64,000 nt of DNA, from assembly GCA_016490735.1 (NCBI GenBank), contig JAEMWC010000656.1, positions 1 to 64,000 on the forward strand, read 5' to 3'. A model generated the notes under the pieces. It worked only from the letters and a program-made list of their open reading frames with translations, was not told the origin of the DNA and did no database searches. How positions within the stretch are numbered: the stretch's first letter is position 1; each line of letters begins with the position of its first letter. This DNA is from Pachyseris speciosa. Its lineage: Eukaryota > Cnidaria > Anthozoa > Scleractinia > Pachyseridae. The position numbers and the translations under genes were made by a program. Below, piece by piece: positions 8,735 through 17,507 of the stretch.

Positions 8735-8779
8735 CTGATGAATTACATGCACCCATAAAACGAAATTTCACTCGGCGGC
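8686..8779 (+). promoter_or_regulatory. Candidate -1 frameshift signal, PLA2 to integrase (copy A)
   Basis: A AAA AAC at 8686-8692 in exact zero-frame phase (TCA AAA AAC), 7-nt spacer GGAAAAA, then 13-bp stem GCCGTCGAGTGAA (8700-8712) with TTCACTCGGCGGC (8767-8779), one G-U pair, 54-nt loop. The zero-frame TAG (8732-8734) lies in the loop. A -1 slip gives CGG at 8692, in frame with integrase. Confidence 0.7.
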
Positions 8780-9654
8780 GTGTGATTGTAAATAAAATTG
8801 ATGAAATATGGGCAAGTGATCTAGTTGAAATGCAACAGTTCAGTAAATGGAATAAAGGTTATCGATATCTTCTTATGGTTATTGATGTCTTCAGCAAATA
8901 TGGTTGGATTGTCCCATTGAAGGATAAGAAAGGTGAATCTGTCACTGAAGCATTCAAATCAATATTCAAGGAAGGTAGAAAACCACAGTATTTATGGGTC
9001 GACAAGGGAAAAGAGTTTTACAACAAACACTTGAAGGACTTGCTAGAGAAACATAGTGTACAGATGTACTCAACTGAGAATGAAGAGAAATCATCAGTAG
9101 TTGAAAGATGGAATAGGACAATTAAATCCAAAATGTGGAAGCAGTTCACTGTTCAAGGTAATACACAGTATTTAGACATGTTACCAAAATTAGTGAAACA
9201 GTATAATAATACCAAACATTCAAGCACAAAGATGACACCCGTTGAAGCATCTGATAAGAGGAACGAAGGAACTGTTTACTTCAATTTGTATGGCGATATG
9301 AAAACATTAAAACAGAAACCAAAATTTAAAATAGGTGACAAGGTCCGAATATCCAAGTATAAACGGAATGTGTTCGACAAGGGCTATACACCAAATTGGA
9401 CTGAAGAAGTGTTTACAGTTGATAAGATCCAATACACTAATCCAGTCACTTACAAACTAAAAGATCTCAACGATGAAGAAATACAAGGGAGTTTTTATGA
9501 AGCTGAATTATTGAAAGCCAGACAGGATGTATTCCGTATTGATAAAGTCATTCGCAGAGATTACAAGAAGAAACAAGCTTTAGTGAAGTGGAAGGGTTAC
9601 AGTGACGAATTTAACAGTTGGATCCCGTTCAAGGATTTAAAAGACATATTATAA
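8692..9654 (+). CDS. INT: Retrovirus-type integrase with C-terminal chromodomain (copy A)
   Basis: rve-family DDE recombinase that inserts the element. Asp 1 is in WASDLVEMQ, Asp 2 in YLWVDKGKEF, Glu in EEKSSVVERWNRTIK. A C-terminal chromodomain-like segment (VDKVIRRDYKKKQALVKWKGYSDEFNSWIP-type, last 50 residues) probably targets chromatin. The frame has no ATG before the first catalytic Asp; conserved residues (LADELHAPIKRNF) lie upstream of the only near-start codon, a GTG at 8782. This supports expression by -1 frameshifting from PLA2, though splicing or a non-AUG start is possible. Confidence 0.85.
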   Translation, partial: RKKPSSEENWQEKLADELHAPIKRNFTRRRVIVNKIDEIWASDLVEMQQFSKWNKGYRYLLMVIDVFSKYGWIVPLKDKKGESVTEAFKSIFKEGRKPQYLWVDKGKEFYNKHLKDLLEKHSVQMYSTENEEKSSVVERWNRTIKSKMWKQFTVQGNTQYLDMLPKLVKQYNNTKHSSTKMTPVEASDKRNEGTVYFNLYGDMKTLKQKPKFKIGDKVRISKYKRNVFDKGYTPNWTEEVFTVDKIQYTNPVTYKLKDLNDEEIQGSFYEAELLKARQDVFRIDKVIRRDYKKKQALVKWKGYSDEFNSWIPFKDLKDIL

Positions 9655-9742
9655 AGAGAAAATTATCTAACATATATGTGAGTAGACCCTACAGTATATC
9701 TGTTGTTTGCTATTATATGTAGCCAAGAATATTATTATTCCT

Positions 9743-9760
9743 GACTATATTTAAACACAG
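9743..9760 (+). promoter_or_regulatory. TATA-like early promoter motif before BRO gene (copy A)
   Basis: ACTATATTTAAAC followed by ACAGGTCGAAAATG. A near copy (ACTATATTTAAACGCAG, then ACGGAAATG) lies before polymerase B at 10920. Shared by the two replication-type genes and not by capsid genes, so perhaps an early promoter. Confidence 0.4.
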
Positions 9761-9805
9761 GTCGAAAATGAATTAAAAAATAAATTAATATAATATAATA
9801 TACAA

Positions 9806-10644
9806 ATGCAAAAATATTCCTACGATAATAAAGAATTAGATGTATCAATAGATTGCTATCTTGATGATAAAAATAAAATATGGTTCAGAGGAAGAGACAT
9901 TGCTAAAATTCTTGACTATAAAAATCCACAAAGAGCAATCAGAGATTATGTTGTATCGGATGATAAAATCTTAAGAGACCACAAAATCAGCATAAATTCA
10001 CGAGGGACAAAAATGGTCCCTCGTGCTGAGGCCACTGATTCACGGGGGACAAAAATGGTCCCTCGTGCTGAGACCCCCGAAAAAACTTTCAAATGTTTTT
10101 CGTAAATGAATCTGGACTTTATTCACTAATACTGTCCTCTAAAAAACAGGAAGCAGTAAAATTCAAACATTGGGTTACATCGAAAGTATTACCATCAATC
10201 AGGAAACAGGGATATTACAAACAGTTCAATGATAGAAGTAATAACATGCTGATGATTGAAAGTGAAAATGATCTGCACTGCAAGATTGTATCATTCATCA
10301 GAAAAAAATATGAAGATGCTTTAATGATTGTCGGTCTAGGTGAAAATCAAATAAGCTCAAATATGAGAATCAGAAGTTATAACAAAGGATATATGGCTGG
10401 TCAGTGTGATTTAATGCTGTTGAATCCCACTAGAAAATACAATGCTCTATGTCTTGAATTCAAAAGTCCAACTGGTGTGTATCAAGTGTCAGATAAACAA
10501 AAATGTATGAAGCAAATGTATGAGAAAAATAAGTGTAAGTACATCATGAGCAATTGTTTCGAAGACTTGATTCATGAAATAACCAAACACTTGGAAGAAA
10601 GCAAATTATACTTATCACGAAGGAAAGATTTAAAAGAAAATTAA
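9806..10644 (+). pseudogene. BRO-N domain fused to VRR-NUC-like nuclease, frameshifted (copy A)
   Basis: N-terminal BRO/ANT-type DNA-binding domain: WFRGRDIAKILDYKNPQRAI, later VNESGLYSLILSSK. C-terminal nuclease-like domain: ENDLHCKIVSFIRKKY, GENQISS, GQCDLM and CLEFKSPTG, which fit the PD-(D/E)xK VRR-NUC pattern (Glu, Asp, Glu-x-Lys). The frame changes at about 10093-10105. Copy B breaks at the same place but in a different register, so this looks like mutation at a T run and not programmed shifting. Copy A also carries two extra hairpin units in the BRO-N part. Confidence 0.65.
9999..10067 (+). repeat. Two tandem 27-nt hairpin units inside the BRO gene
   Basis: CACGAGGGAC-AAAAATG-GTCCCTCGTG at 9999-10025 and a one-base variant at 10041-10067, period 42 nt. 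The insertion is in frame and adds two copies of SRGTKMVPRAE-like peptide. Copy B lacks it. Confidence 0.75.
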
Positions 10645-10677
10645 ATTGATATAAAAATAAAAATATATAGATTATAT

Positions 10678-10875
10678 ATGGAGAATCAAAATGTTAAGAG
10701 AGGTCGGGGAAGGCCTAGAGTTCTCAGTGATGAGGAAAGAAAAAAACACAAGACTACCTATATGCTAAATAAAGAATGGTACTGTAACATATGTAAGACA
10801 GGACGTAACTACACAATGGCAGGAAAATCTTGTCATATTAAAACAAAAAAACATCAAAAAAATATTCTTCAATAA
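10678..10875 (+). CDS. AT-hook plus C2H2-type zinc-finger small protein (copy A)
   Basis: 65 residues. An AT-hook-like RGRGRPRVLSDEERKKHK is followed by YCNICKTGRNYTMAGKSCHIKTKKH, a C2H2-like finger. Likely a DNA-binding regulator. Copy B has lost it: it would lie where the tRNA-like array and inverted polymerase now join. Start is the ATG after an AT-rich leader. Confidence 0.6.
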   Translation: MENQNVKRGRGRPRVLSDEERKKHKTTYMLNKEWYCNICKTGRNYTMAGKSCHIKTKKHQKNILQ

Positions 10876-10919
10876 TTACAATTCAAAAGGATCCAGTAAT
10901 TGGATCAATTGAATTCTCA

Positions 10920-10945
10920 ACTATATTTAAACGCAGACGGAAATG
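10920..10945 (+). promoter_or_regulatory. TATA-like early promoter motif before polymerase B (copy A)
   Basis: ACTATATTTAAACGCAG, 44 nt before the polymerase ATG region; twin of the motif at 9743. Confidence 0.4.
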
Positions 10946-10979
10946 TTTTAAAGAAATAATAACTATATATATATTATAA

Positions 10980-13900
10980 ATGGAAAAAATTATCGAAACT
11001 AGTAGTAATATGGACGAGAAAAGTCTCAAAAAATTGAGCAAATCCAAGCTAATCAAATTGCTGTTGAAGCAGCAGAAAAAGCCTAAAGTTATTATAGTTG
11101 ATGACACAAAACCTGTACCTAAACCAAGAACAAGACCAATTCCCGCCCCAAGGACGAAAAGACCAACTGTCAAAGAATTGGTTGATTACTTCGAAAGAAA
11201 AAGATTACCAGCACCACCAAAAGAATGGTTGGAAGAAATAGAACAATTGAAAAAGAGACCGATCCCAGCCCCCAGAACCAAACAGGTGATTCAGAGACCA
11301 ACACCTACACCCAGGACTAAGATAGGGCAAACAGAGAAAGCTCTGAAGGGCTTCACAAAATCTTTTGAAATCGGTATAAAAAATAACAAAGACCCGCTTG
11401 CGCAACTGCAAAACACAAGAAAGGCTGTTGCATATAATATTATAAAATTGTTGAATGAAATTAAAGGTCTCAAATTTGTTGAAACACTCAAGGTAACATT
11501 TGCAAAAATGACTGACGGAGAAATAGAATACAAAACCGCATATTTCAACAGTGTAGCTCAAACAATTGTGAATAATCTGGAAGTAACTGAATCACTACAG
11601 TTGTCAAAAGACCAAATAATGAATAAGATTGCAGTTTGGGTATCTGAAGGTTCAGGTTGGACTGTTGATTCAGTTGATAGTCATTATCTTAATGTTGTGA
11701 AATATGCGCCAATGAAGGGCTCCTCATACATTAAACTACCGAATGAACTCAGAAACAGTGCAAAGGGTTTAATTAACTTGAAAAATGAGGATAATGAATG
11801 CTTCCGATGGTGTCACATCAGACACCTGAACCCACAAGAGAAATACCCACAGAGGATTAAAAAAGTTGACAAAAAATACATTGAAAAATTGGATTATACA
11901 GGGATTGAATTCCCAGTTGCAACCAAGCATTACAACAAGATTGAAAAACAAAATGAGATCAACATCAATGTTTTTGGTTATGAGAATAGACAGCCATATC
12001 CAATTTTTGTTTCAAAAGAGAAATATACAGACTGCTTGAATCTGCTTCTAATAACTGAAAATGAAAACAAGCATTATGTGCTGATCAAAGATTTCAATAA
12101 GTTTATGTACAATCAAACAAAGCACAAAGAAAGAAAACATTTTTGTATGCACTGTCTTCAATGCTTCAGCTCTGAAAGGGTGTTGAATAATCACAAGGAC
12201 AACTGCATGCAAGTAAATGGCACACAGGCAATAAAAATGCCAAACAAAGATAACAGCATACTGAAATTCAACAACTTTCATAAACAACAGCGGGTACCAT
12301 TTGTTATATATGCTGACTTTGAGGCGATCACTGAAAAAATACACGGTTGTCAACCCAACAGTGATAAATCATATACTGAAGCCTATCAGAAGCATACTGA
12401 CTGTGGCTACGGCTATAAAGTTGTTTGTTGCTATGACGATAAATACAGCAAACCAGCAGCAATATACAGGGGTGAAAAGGCTGTGTACAAATTTATGGAA
12501 GCTATGCTTGAGGAGGTCAAATATTGCAAGAATGTTGTGAAAAAAAATTTTAACAAACCATTGAAAATGACTAAAGATGATGAAGAGAAATTCCGAAAAG
12601 CCAAAGTTTGTCACATCTGTGATAAGAAATATACTGACAAAGATATCCGAGTTCGAGATCATTGTCACATCACTGGTAAATACAGAGGTTCTGCTCACCA
12701 AGATTGTAATCTGAAACTCAGAGTGAACCCAGAAGAAATAAAAATACCAGTCATATTTCACAATCTAAGAGGCTATGATAGTCATTTTATTATGCAGGAG
12801 ATTGGAGCCATTGTTAAGAAGCACACTTACAAAAACAAGAAAGGTGAAGACTGTCAAATGAATATCAATGCTATCCCAAATAACATGGAGAAGTATATGG
12901 CTTTCATGCTTGGCAACCACTTGACCTTCATTGATAGTTTCCAGTTCATGAGCTCCAGTTTGGAAAAACTTGTAGGCAATCTACCTAGAGAAGCCTTAAA
13001 ATACACCTCACAAGAGTTTAAGGGAAAGGATCTTAATCTGATGGCACAGAAAGGTGTTTATCCTTACGACTACATGGACAGTTTCGATCAATTCAATCAG
13101 AAGCTGCCATCAAAAAATGAATTCTATAGCATACTGAGTGATGAGCATATATCAGATGAAGACTATACACATGCTCAGACAGTATGGGAAACATTCTCTT
13201 TGAAAAACATGGGTGATTATCATGACCTGTACCTTAAAACAGATGTACTCCTACTGGCTGATGTATTTGAAAACTTCAGAAAAACATGCCTTGAGTACTA
13301 TAAACTGGACCCGTGTCACTATTTCACATCTCCCGGTTTATCTTGGGACGCCATGCTAAAAATGACTGACATAAAATTAGAATTGATGACTGATATTGAT
13401 ATGTTCCAGTTCATTGAAAAGGGTCTGCGTGGAGGAATCAGCTATATAGCCAACCGTTACGGTAAAGCAAATAATAAATACATGAAAGAGTATGACGAGA
13501 AGGCGCCCTCGAAGTACATCGTTTATCTTGATGCTAATAATTTGTATGGTTGGGCTATGAGTCAATATTTACCAACCGGTGGTTTCAAATGGTTGACACA
13601 AAAACAGATCAATAATTTAGACCTGGCTGTCTATAAAAAAGACAGCAACAAAGGTTTGATTCTTGAAGTTGACATGAAATATCCTGAAGAATTGCATGAT
13701 CTTCACAATGACTATCCACTGGCACCGGAAAAGGTCAAAGTGATTGGGGACATGCTATCAGATTATTGTAAAAACATAGCGAAGAAATATAAAATATCAA
13801 CTGGTCTGGTACATAAACTGATACCAACATTAAGCAACAAAGAAAAATACGTGCTCCATTACAGGAACCTCCAATTATATACTGATCTCGGTTTGAAAAT

Positions 13901-14786
13901 AACTAAAATCCATCGAGTGTTAGAATTCAATCAGTCCGCGTGGCTTAGGCAATATATTGATTTCAATACTGAAAAACGTAAGAATGCTAAAAATGCTTTT
14001 GAGAAAGACTTTTTCAAGCTGATGAATAACAGTGTATTTGGCAAAACGATGGAAAACCTAAGAAAGCGAGTAGACGTCAGATTGGTGACTGATGAGGAAA
14101 AGCTATTGAAATTAGCTAGTAAACCGACATATGTTAGCAGTAAAATCTTCAATGAAAATCTAGTAGCTGTTCATAGGATAAAAGAAACACTTACTTTAAA
14201 CCGGCCAGCATACGTGGGGATGTGTATTCTAGACCTTAGCAAGACACTGATGTACGATTTCCATTACAACTACATCAAAGAGAAATATGGAGATGAAGCA
14301 AAATTATTATTCACAGACACAGACAGTTTGACCTATGAAATTGGAACCCATGACATCTATAGAAATTTCTGGAAGGATAAAAATAAATTTGATAACAGTG
14401 AATATCCTGAAAGCTCGCCATTCTCCGATAAGACCAATAAAAAGGTAATTGGTATGATGAAAGATGAGACTGCTGGAGTCCCAATATGTGAATTCGTAGG
14501 ACTGAGATCGAAGATGTATAGCTATATTAAAGATGATCAGAAAGGAGGGAAGACAGCAAAAGGTATTAGTAAGAATATTATTAAGAATAACATCAAACAT
14601 GAAAATTATAAAGAGACACTATTTGATAATAAACAGATGCATCATAGAATGAAAACAATTAGAAGTCAGAACCATCAACTTGGAAGTTATGAGATAAATA
14701 AAGTATCACTCAGCTGCTTTGACGATAAGCGGTATATTCATGATAATGGCGTGACAAGCTTTGCTTATGGACATTTTAAAATCTAG
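10980..14786 (+). CDS. POLB: Protein-primed family B DNA polymerase (copy A)
   Basis: 1,268 residues, intact. The N-terminal part has four proline-rich PxxxPR repeats (PVPKPR, PIPAPR twice, PTPTPR; residues about 40-120). Next come a C2H2-like finger (FCMHCLQCF), the 3'-5' exonuclease motifs (YADFEA, FHNLRGYDSHF, LKTDVLLLADV) and, inside the exonuclease, a CxxC zinc site (CHICDKKYTDKD to DHCHITGKYRG). Polymerase motifs are A (LDANNLYGWAM), B (KLMNNSVFGKTMENL) and C (FTDTDSL). The set is diagnostic of Polinton pPolB, which replicates the linear genome from a terminal protein. Start is the first ATG after the TATA-like motif. Confidence 0.93.
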   Translation: MEKIIETSSNMDEKSLKKLSKSKLIKLLLKQQKKPKVIIVDDTKPVPKPRTRPIPAPRTKRPTVKELVDYFERKRLPAPPKEWLEEIEQLKKRPIPAPRTKQVIQRPTPTPRTKIGQTEKALKGFTKSFEIGIKNNKDPLAQLQNTRKAVAYNIIKLLNEIKGLKFVETLKVTFAKMTDGEIEYKTAYFNSVAQTIVNNLEVTESLQLSKDQIMNKIAVWVSEGSGWTVDSVDSHYLNVVKYAPMKGSSYIKLPNELRNSAKGLINLKNEDNECFRWCHIRHLNPQEKYPQRIKKVDKKYIEKLDYTGIEFPVATKHYNKIEKQNEININVFGYENRQPYPIFVSKEKYTDCLNLLLITENENKHYVLIKDFNKFMYNQTKHKERKHFCMHCLQCFSSERVLNNHKDNCMQVNGTQAIKMPNKDNSILKFNNFHKQQRVPFVIYADFEAITEKIHGCQPNSDKSYTEAYQKHTDCGYGYKVVCCYDDKYSKPAAIYRGEKAVYKFMEAMLEEVKYCKNVVKKNFNKPLKMTKDDEEKFRKAKVCHICDKKYTDKDIRVRDHCHITGKYRGSAHQDCNLKLRVNPEEIKIPVIFHNLRGYDSHFIMQEIGAIVKKHTYKNKKGEDCQMNINAIPNNMEKYMAFMLGNHLTFIDSFQFMSSSLEKLVGNLPREALKYTSQEFKGKDLNLMAQKGVYPYDYMDSFDQFNQKLPSKNEFYSILSDEHISDEDYTHAQTVWETFSLKNMGDYHDLYLKTDVLLLADVFENFRKTCLEYYKLDPCHYFTSPGLSWDAMLKMTDIKLELMTDIDMFQFIEKGLRGGISYIANRYGKANNKYMKEYDEKAPSKYIVYLDANNLYGWAMSQYLPTGGFKWLTQKQINNLDLAVYKKDSNKGLILEVDMKYPEELHDLHNDYPLAPEKVKVIGDMLSDYCKNIAKKYKISTGLVHKLIPTLSNKEKYVLHYRNLQLYTDLGLKITKIHRVLEFNQSAWLRQYIDFNTEKRKNAKNAFEKDFFKLMNNSVFGKTMENLRKRVDVRLVTDEEKLLKLASKPTYVSSKIFNENLVAVHRIKETLTLNRPAYVGMCILDLSKTLMYDFHYNYIKEKYGDEAKLLFTDTDSLTYEIGTHDIYRNFWKDKNKFDNSEYPESSPFSDKTNKKVIGMMKDETAGVPICEFVGLRSKMYSYIKDDQKGGKTAKGISKNIIKNNIKHENYKETLFDNKQMHHRMKTIRSQNHQLGSYEINKVSLSCFDDKRYIHDNGVTSFAYGHFKI

Positions 14787-14998
14787 CTGTTGACGTCACG
14801 CCATATGATTTTTGTGAGTTTTAAAATACTGCCCTCTTTGGGGGGTTTCCCTTTCGAATGAGTCATCAAACTACGTCAGATTTTTCGCTTTTTACACATG
14901 CGTATTATTTTTTATCTTTGTAAATTTCATTTATGTACCACAAGCATAAAAATGAAAATACAAACGAATATATAAGGGTTGTTTCACACAGATAAAGA

Positions 14999-15112
14999 GT
15001 GGCTTGTATGCAGAGTATACTAACGATTGGAAAAAGCGGGGGCCTTTCGTTAGCGAAATGTATACAAGCCACCCCATGGAATAATGAAAAACCCCCGCCG
15101 TTATTCCATGGG
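14999..15112. repeat. Two adjacent stem-loops downstream of polymerase A
   Basis: First: GTGGCTTGTAT (14999-15009) pairs with ATACAAGCCAC (15062-15072), with inner TAACGA (15021-15026)/TCGTTA (15047-15052). Second: CCCATGGAATAA (15073-15084) pairs with TTATTCCATGGG (15101-15112) around a CCCCCGCC loop. They abut with no spacer. Could mark a transcript 3' end or the terminus of the element. Confidence 0.6.
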
Positions 15113-15118
15113 TTGAAA

Positions 15119-15208
15119 TAATAAAAAAATAATAAAAATGAAAAATAAAAAATGAAAAATAAAAAAATGAAAAATAAAAAAATGAAAAATAAAAATGAAA
15201 ATAAATAA
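15119..15208. repeat. A-rich minisatellite (AAAAATGAAAAAT units)
   Basis: Repeats of AAAAATGAAAAAT with variable A runs directly after the paired stem-loops. Low complexity; no gene. Confidence 0.8.
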
Positions 15209-15431
15209 TCACCCTTAGATGGTGTCGGATTGTTGGGTAGAGCTATAGTGAAAGCTTAGGCTTTGACAGAAGTGCCGGTTCAATCTCAAGCCGGAGGGTG
15301 AAAAAAACAAATAAACAAATAATTGGCCCCAAGAGGGTCTGATAGGGCCAGAGCGGAGTGGAGGTGGGAAAGACATAAATGATAGTGCTCTGGTGGTGTG
15401 GAGGTGGGAATTCAAAAAAACAAAACAAAAA

Positions 15432-15491
15432 AACCTCTCATGAGGGACGGGTGGTGATTCAAATTCCAAATTAAGTCCCTCATGAGAGGTT
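15432..15491. repeat. Perfect 17-bp inverted repeat
   Basis: AACCTCTCATGAGGGAC (15432-15448) and GTCCCTCATGAGAGGTT (15475-15491), 26-nt spacer. CTCATGAG is itself palindromic. It shares the GAGGGAC/GTCCCTC core with the BRO hairpins at 9999-10067. Confidence 0.75.
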
Positions 15492-15639
15492 CTGGTGGCC
15501 ACCAGTTTTGCTATTTTTTTTCTGCAGCTATAGGCGATGACTCATTCCCTGTTTTCCGAGAATGTCACGCTTGGTGATTTTTCCGAGAATGTCACGCATT
15601 TTAATACGAGATCAAAAATGTGCTGACCTTGGTTCCATC

Positions 15640-15763
15640 AGATTGAATAACTATAGATTCCATCAAATTAAATAACTATATATTCCATCAAATTAAATAA
15701 CTATATATTTCATCAAATTAAATAACTATATATTTCATCAAATTAAATAACTATATATTCCAG
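15640..15763. repeat. 28-bp tandem repeat, about 5 units
   Basis: Units like CCATCAAATTAAATAACTAT, each followed by ATATTCC or ATATTTC. They lie between copy A and the truncated fibre of copy B and supply its chance C-terminal codons. Confidence 0.75.
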
Positions 15764-17337
15764 AATACGAGATCAGAAGGCAGTAGTAGTTTGGGGAAAA
15801 CGAGATCAAATGATTTCGTACCCCCAAACACTATACTACTAATGTGGTATGGTGATCTGTCAAAATTCTCAATTTGAAGGTTTTCCACACCACTGACTGC
15901 AGAAGACTTGGATATGTCTTTTAACAGAAAAGCGAATGGGTTGCGTTGAGTACCAGATGCTGAAAGAACAAGGTCATCAACATACTTTTTGTTGGCAGAA
16001 TCTTTATCAGAGTTTGGAGATCCAACATTTGTTATTTTATTGTCACCCATGTCAAGATCACCAGTCATTGCAACAGTTCCATCTTTTTTAAGAAATGGAG
16101 AAACATCAATACCAGCAATTTCAGTATCAACATACCCCTTTGTGGCTGAATCATTGTTTGCTGTTGGCGCTGCTACATTAGTCAATTTGTTACCTCCAAG
16201 ATTCAAATCAGAAGTCATTGCAACGCTTCCATCTTTTTTCACAAAGTTATTATTGAGATATGTTGTACTCACTTTACCTCTTATACCATCATCAACGTAT
16301 TTTTTAGTTGCGCTGTCTTGTGGAAGTATAGGGCGTGCAACATTGACTATTCTATGAAAACTCATTTTAACCTCATTATTAAATACAATTCTTCCTTCTT
16401 CTATTTCAAAAGCTGGGTCGCGAATATGTGATAAAATGATATTAGAAAATCCATAAACACCATAAACTATGACATGATGTTTGGTATTATTTGATAAATA
16501 TGGTGAGATCAACAATAATTCCATTGATGTAGCTCCTTGACTTGTTTTTTCAAGGAAGAATATTCTCTTAAGATAACCATCAACAAGATGAGTCTTTGGA
16601 AATGCTCTTTTTATTGAATCCTTTCTTTCAATTAAATTAGATGACAGATTGTCGTCATCGACTGTTGCATTATTTGGGTTACCATCAGTATAAAACTCAA
16701 CAACTAAAGTGTACTTTGAAACTTCCAATTGTGTCAGATCAAAACGAAGAACAGGTGTAAGACCAGCAGAAGGAATCACAAAAGACAATGATTTTTTATT
16801 GATCTTGTATGGGCTTTTATCATAGTCTTCTAATTGCAGATTATTCGCATCCCTGACGACAGTCGTTTTCTATATGTCTTCGAGAAGAAATTTGAATGGA
16901 TTGACACGTGTTCCTTCAATCGACAAAAGGGCTTCGTCGACATACTCCCTAAAGTTAAGGTATGATGAAACAACAAGTTCATCTGCATAAACCTTTGTGG
17001 CAGCATCTTTGTCATCAGTTGGTTATGCTACATTTCTCATTTTTTTGTTTTGGATGTCATAATCACCATCTTGTGTAAATCTAATTCCAAAACCTGTATC
17101 ACCTTTATCACCTTTTGGACCCCTTAGACCAGTATTACCTTTCTCACCTTTAAAACCAAATGGACCTCTAGCACCAGTATCACCTTTTGGGCCAACAGGA
17201 CCTGCATTACCTCTATCACCCTTGTCACCTTTTGGACCTGTATCACCTTTATCACCTTTGGGACCAATTGGACCAGCTGGACCTCTACCACCAGTTTTTG
17301 TTTTATCTTGATTTTGTGGAGAATTAAAAACTCCCAT
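15751..17337 (-). pseudogene. Fibre-like protein with collagen-like shaft, truncated and frameshifted (copy B)
   Basis: Starts [12 protein letters not shown] at 17337, then about 70 residues of collagen-type Gly-X-Y ([15 protein letters not shown]). Next are shaft repeats with the pattern MTSDLNLGGNKLTNV and DSATKGYVD, and two copies of a globular module (GTRVNPF and GTQRNPF). Frame breaks occur near 17020 and 16830. Homology to copy A stops at about 15,840, so the C-terminal end is lost and the frame runs into unrelated repeat DNA to 15751. Probably the receptor-binding fibre of the virion; family assignment is by architecture only. Confidence 0.6.
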
Positions 17338-17372
17338 ATAATATTAGATTAGATAACACAGTGAAGTTTGAT

Positions 17373-17486
17373 CTATCTAATTACCATTGTTGTCATTGTT
17401 GTTGTCATTATCATTTTCATCTTTTTTTTTGTCTTTTTGAATTTAGGCATGTCAAATTTTTCTGGAACTTGAAATGGAAGTGCCAT
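17373..17486 (-). CDS. 37-residue hypothetical peptide, Polinton copy B
   Basis: Starts MALPFQVPEKFDMPKF, then Lys-rich and Met/Thr-rich. It shares its first dozen residues with the 27-residue ORF of copy A. Preceded by TCTAATCTAATATTAT on the same strand. Function unknown. Confidence 0.35.
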   Translation of the reverse strand: MALPFQVPEKFDMPKFKKTKKKMKMIMTTTMTTMVIR

Positions 17487-17507
17487 ATGATATAATATTA
17501 GATTAGA

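Noticed and set aside
10085..10110. -1 overlap in the BRO/VRR-NUC gene as another frameshift site
   Set aside because: The register differs between copies (-1 in A, +1 in B) and no phased heptamer is present; indels in T and A runs explain it.
15210..15301. tRNA-like fold (TCACCCT...AGGGTGA ends, GGTTCAATC)
   Set aside because: No consistent D or T arm could be drawn; the ends pair but the inside does not.
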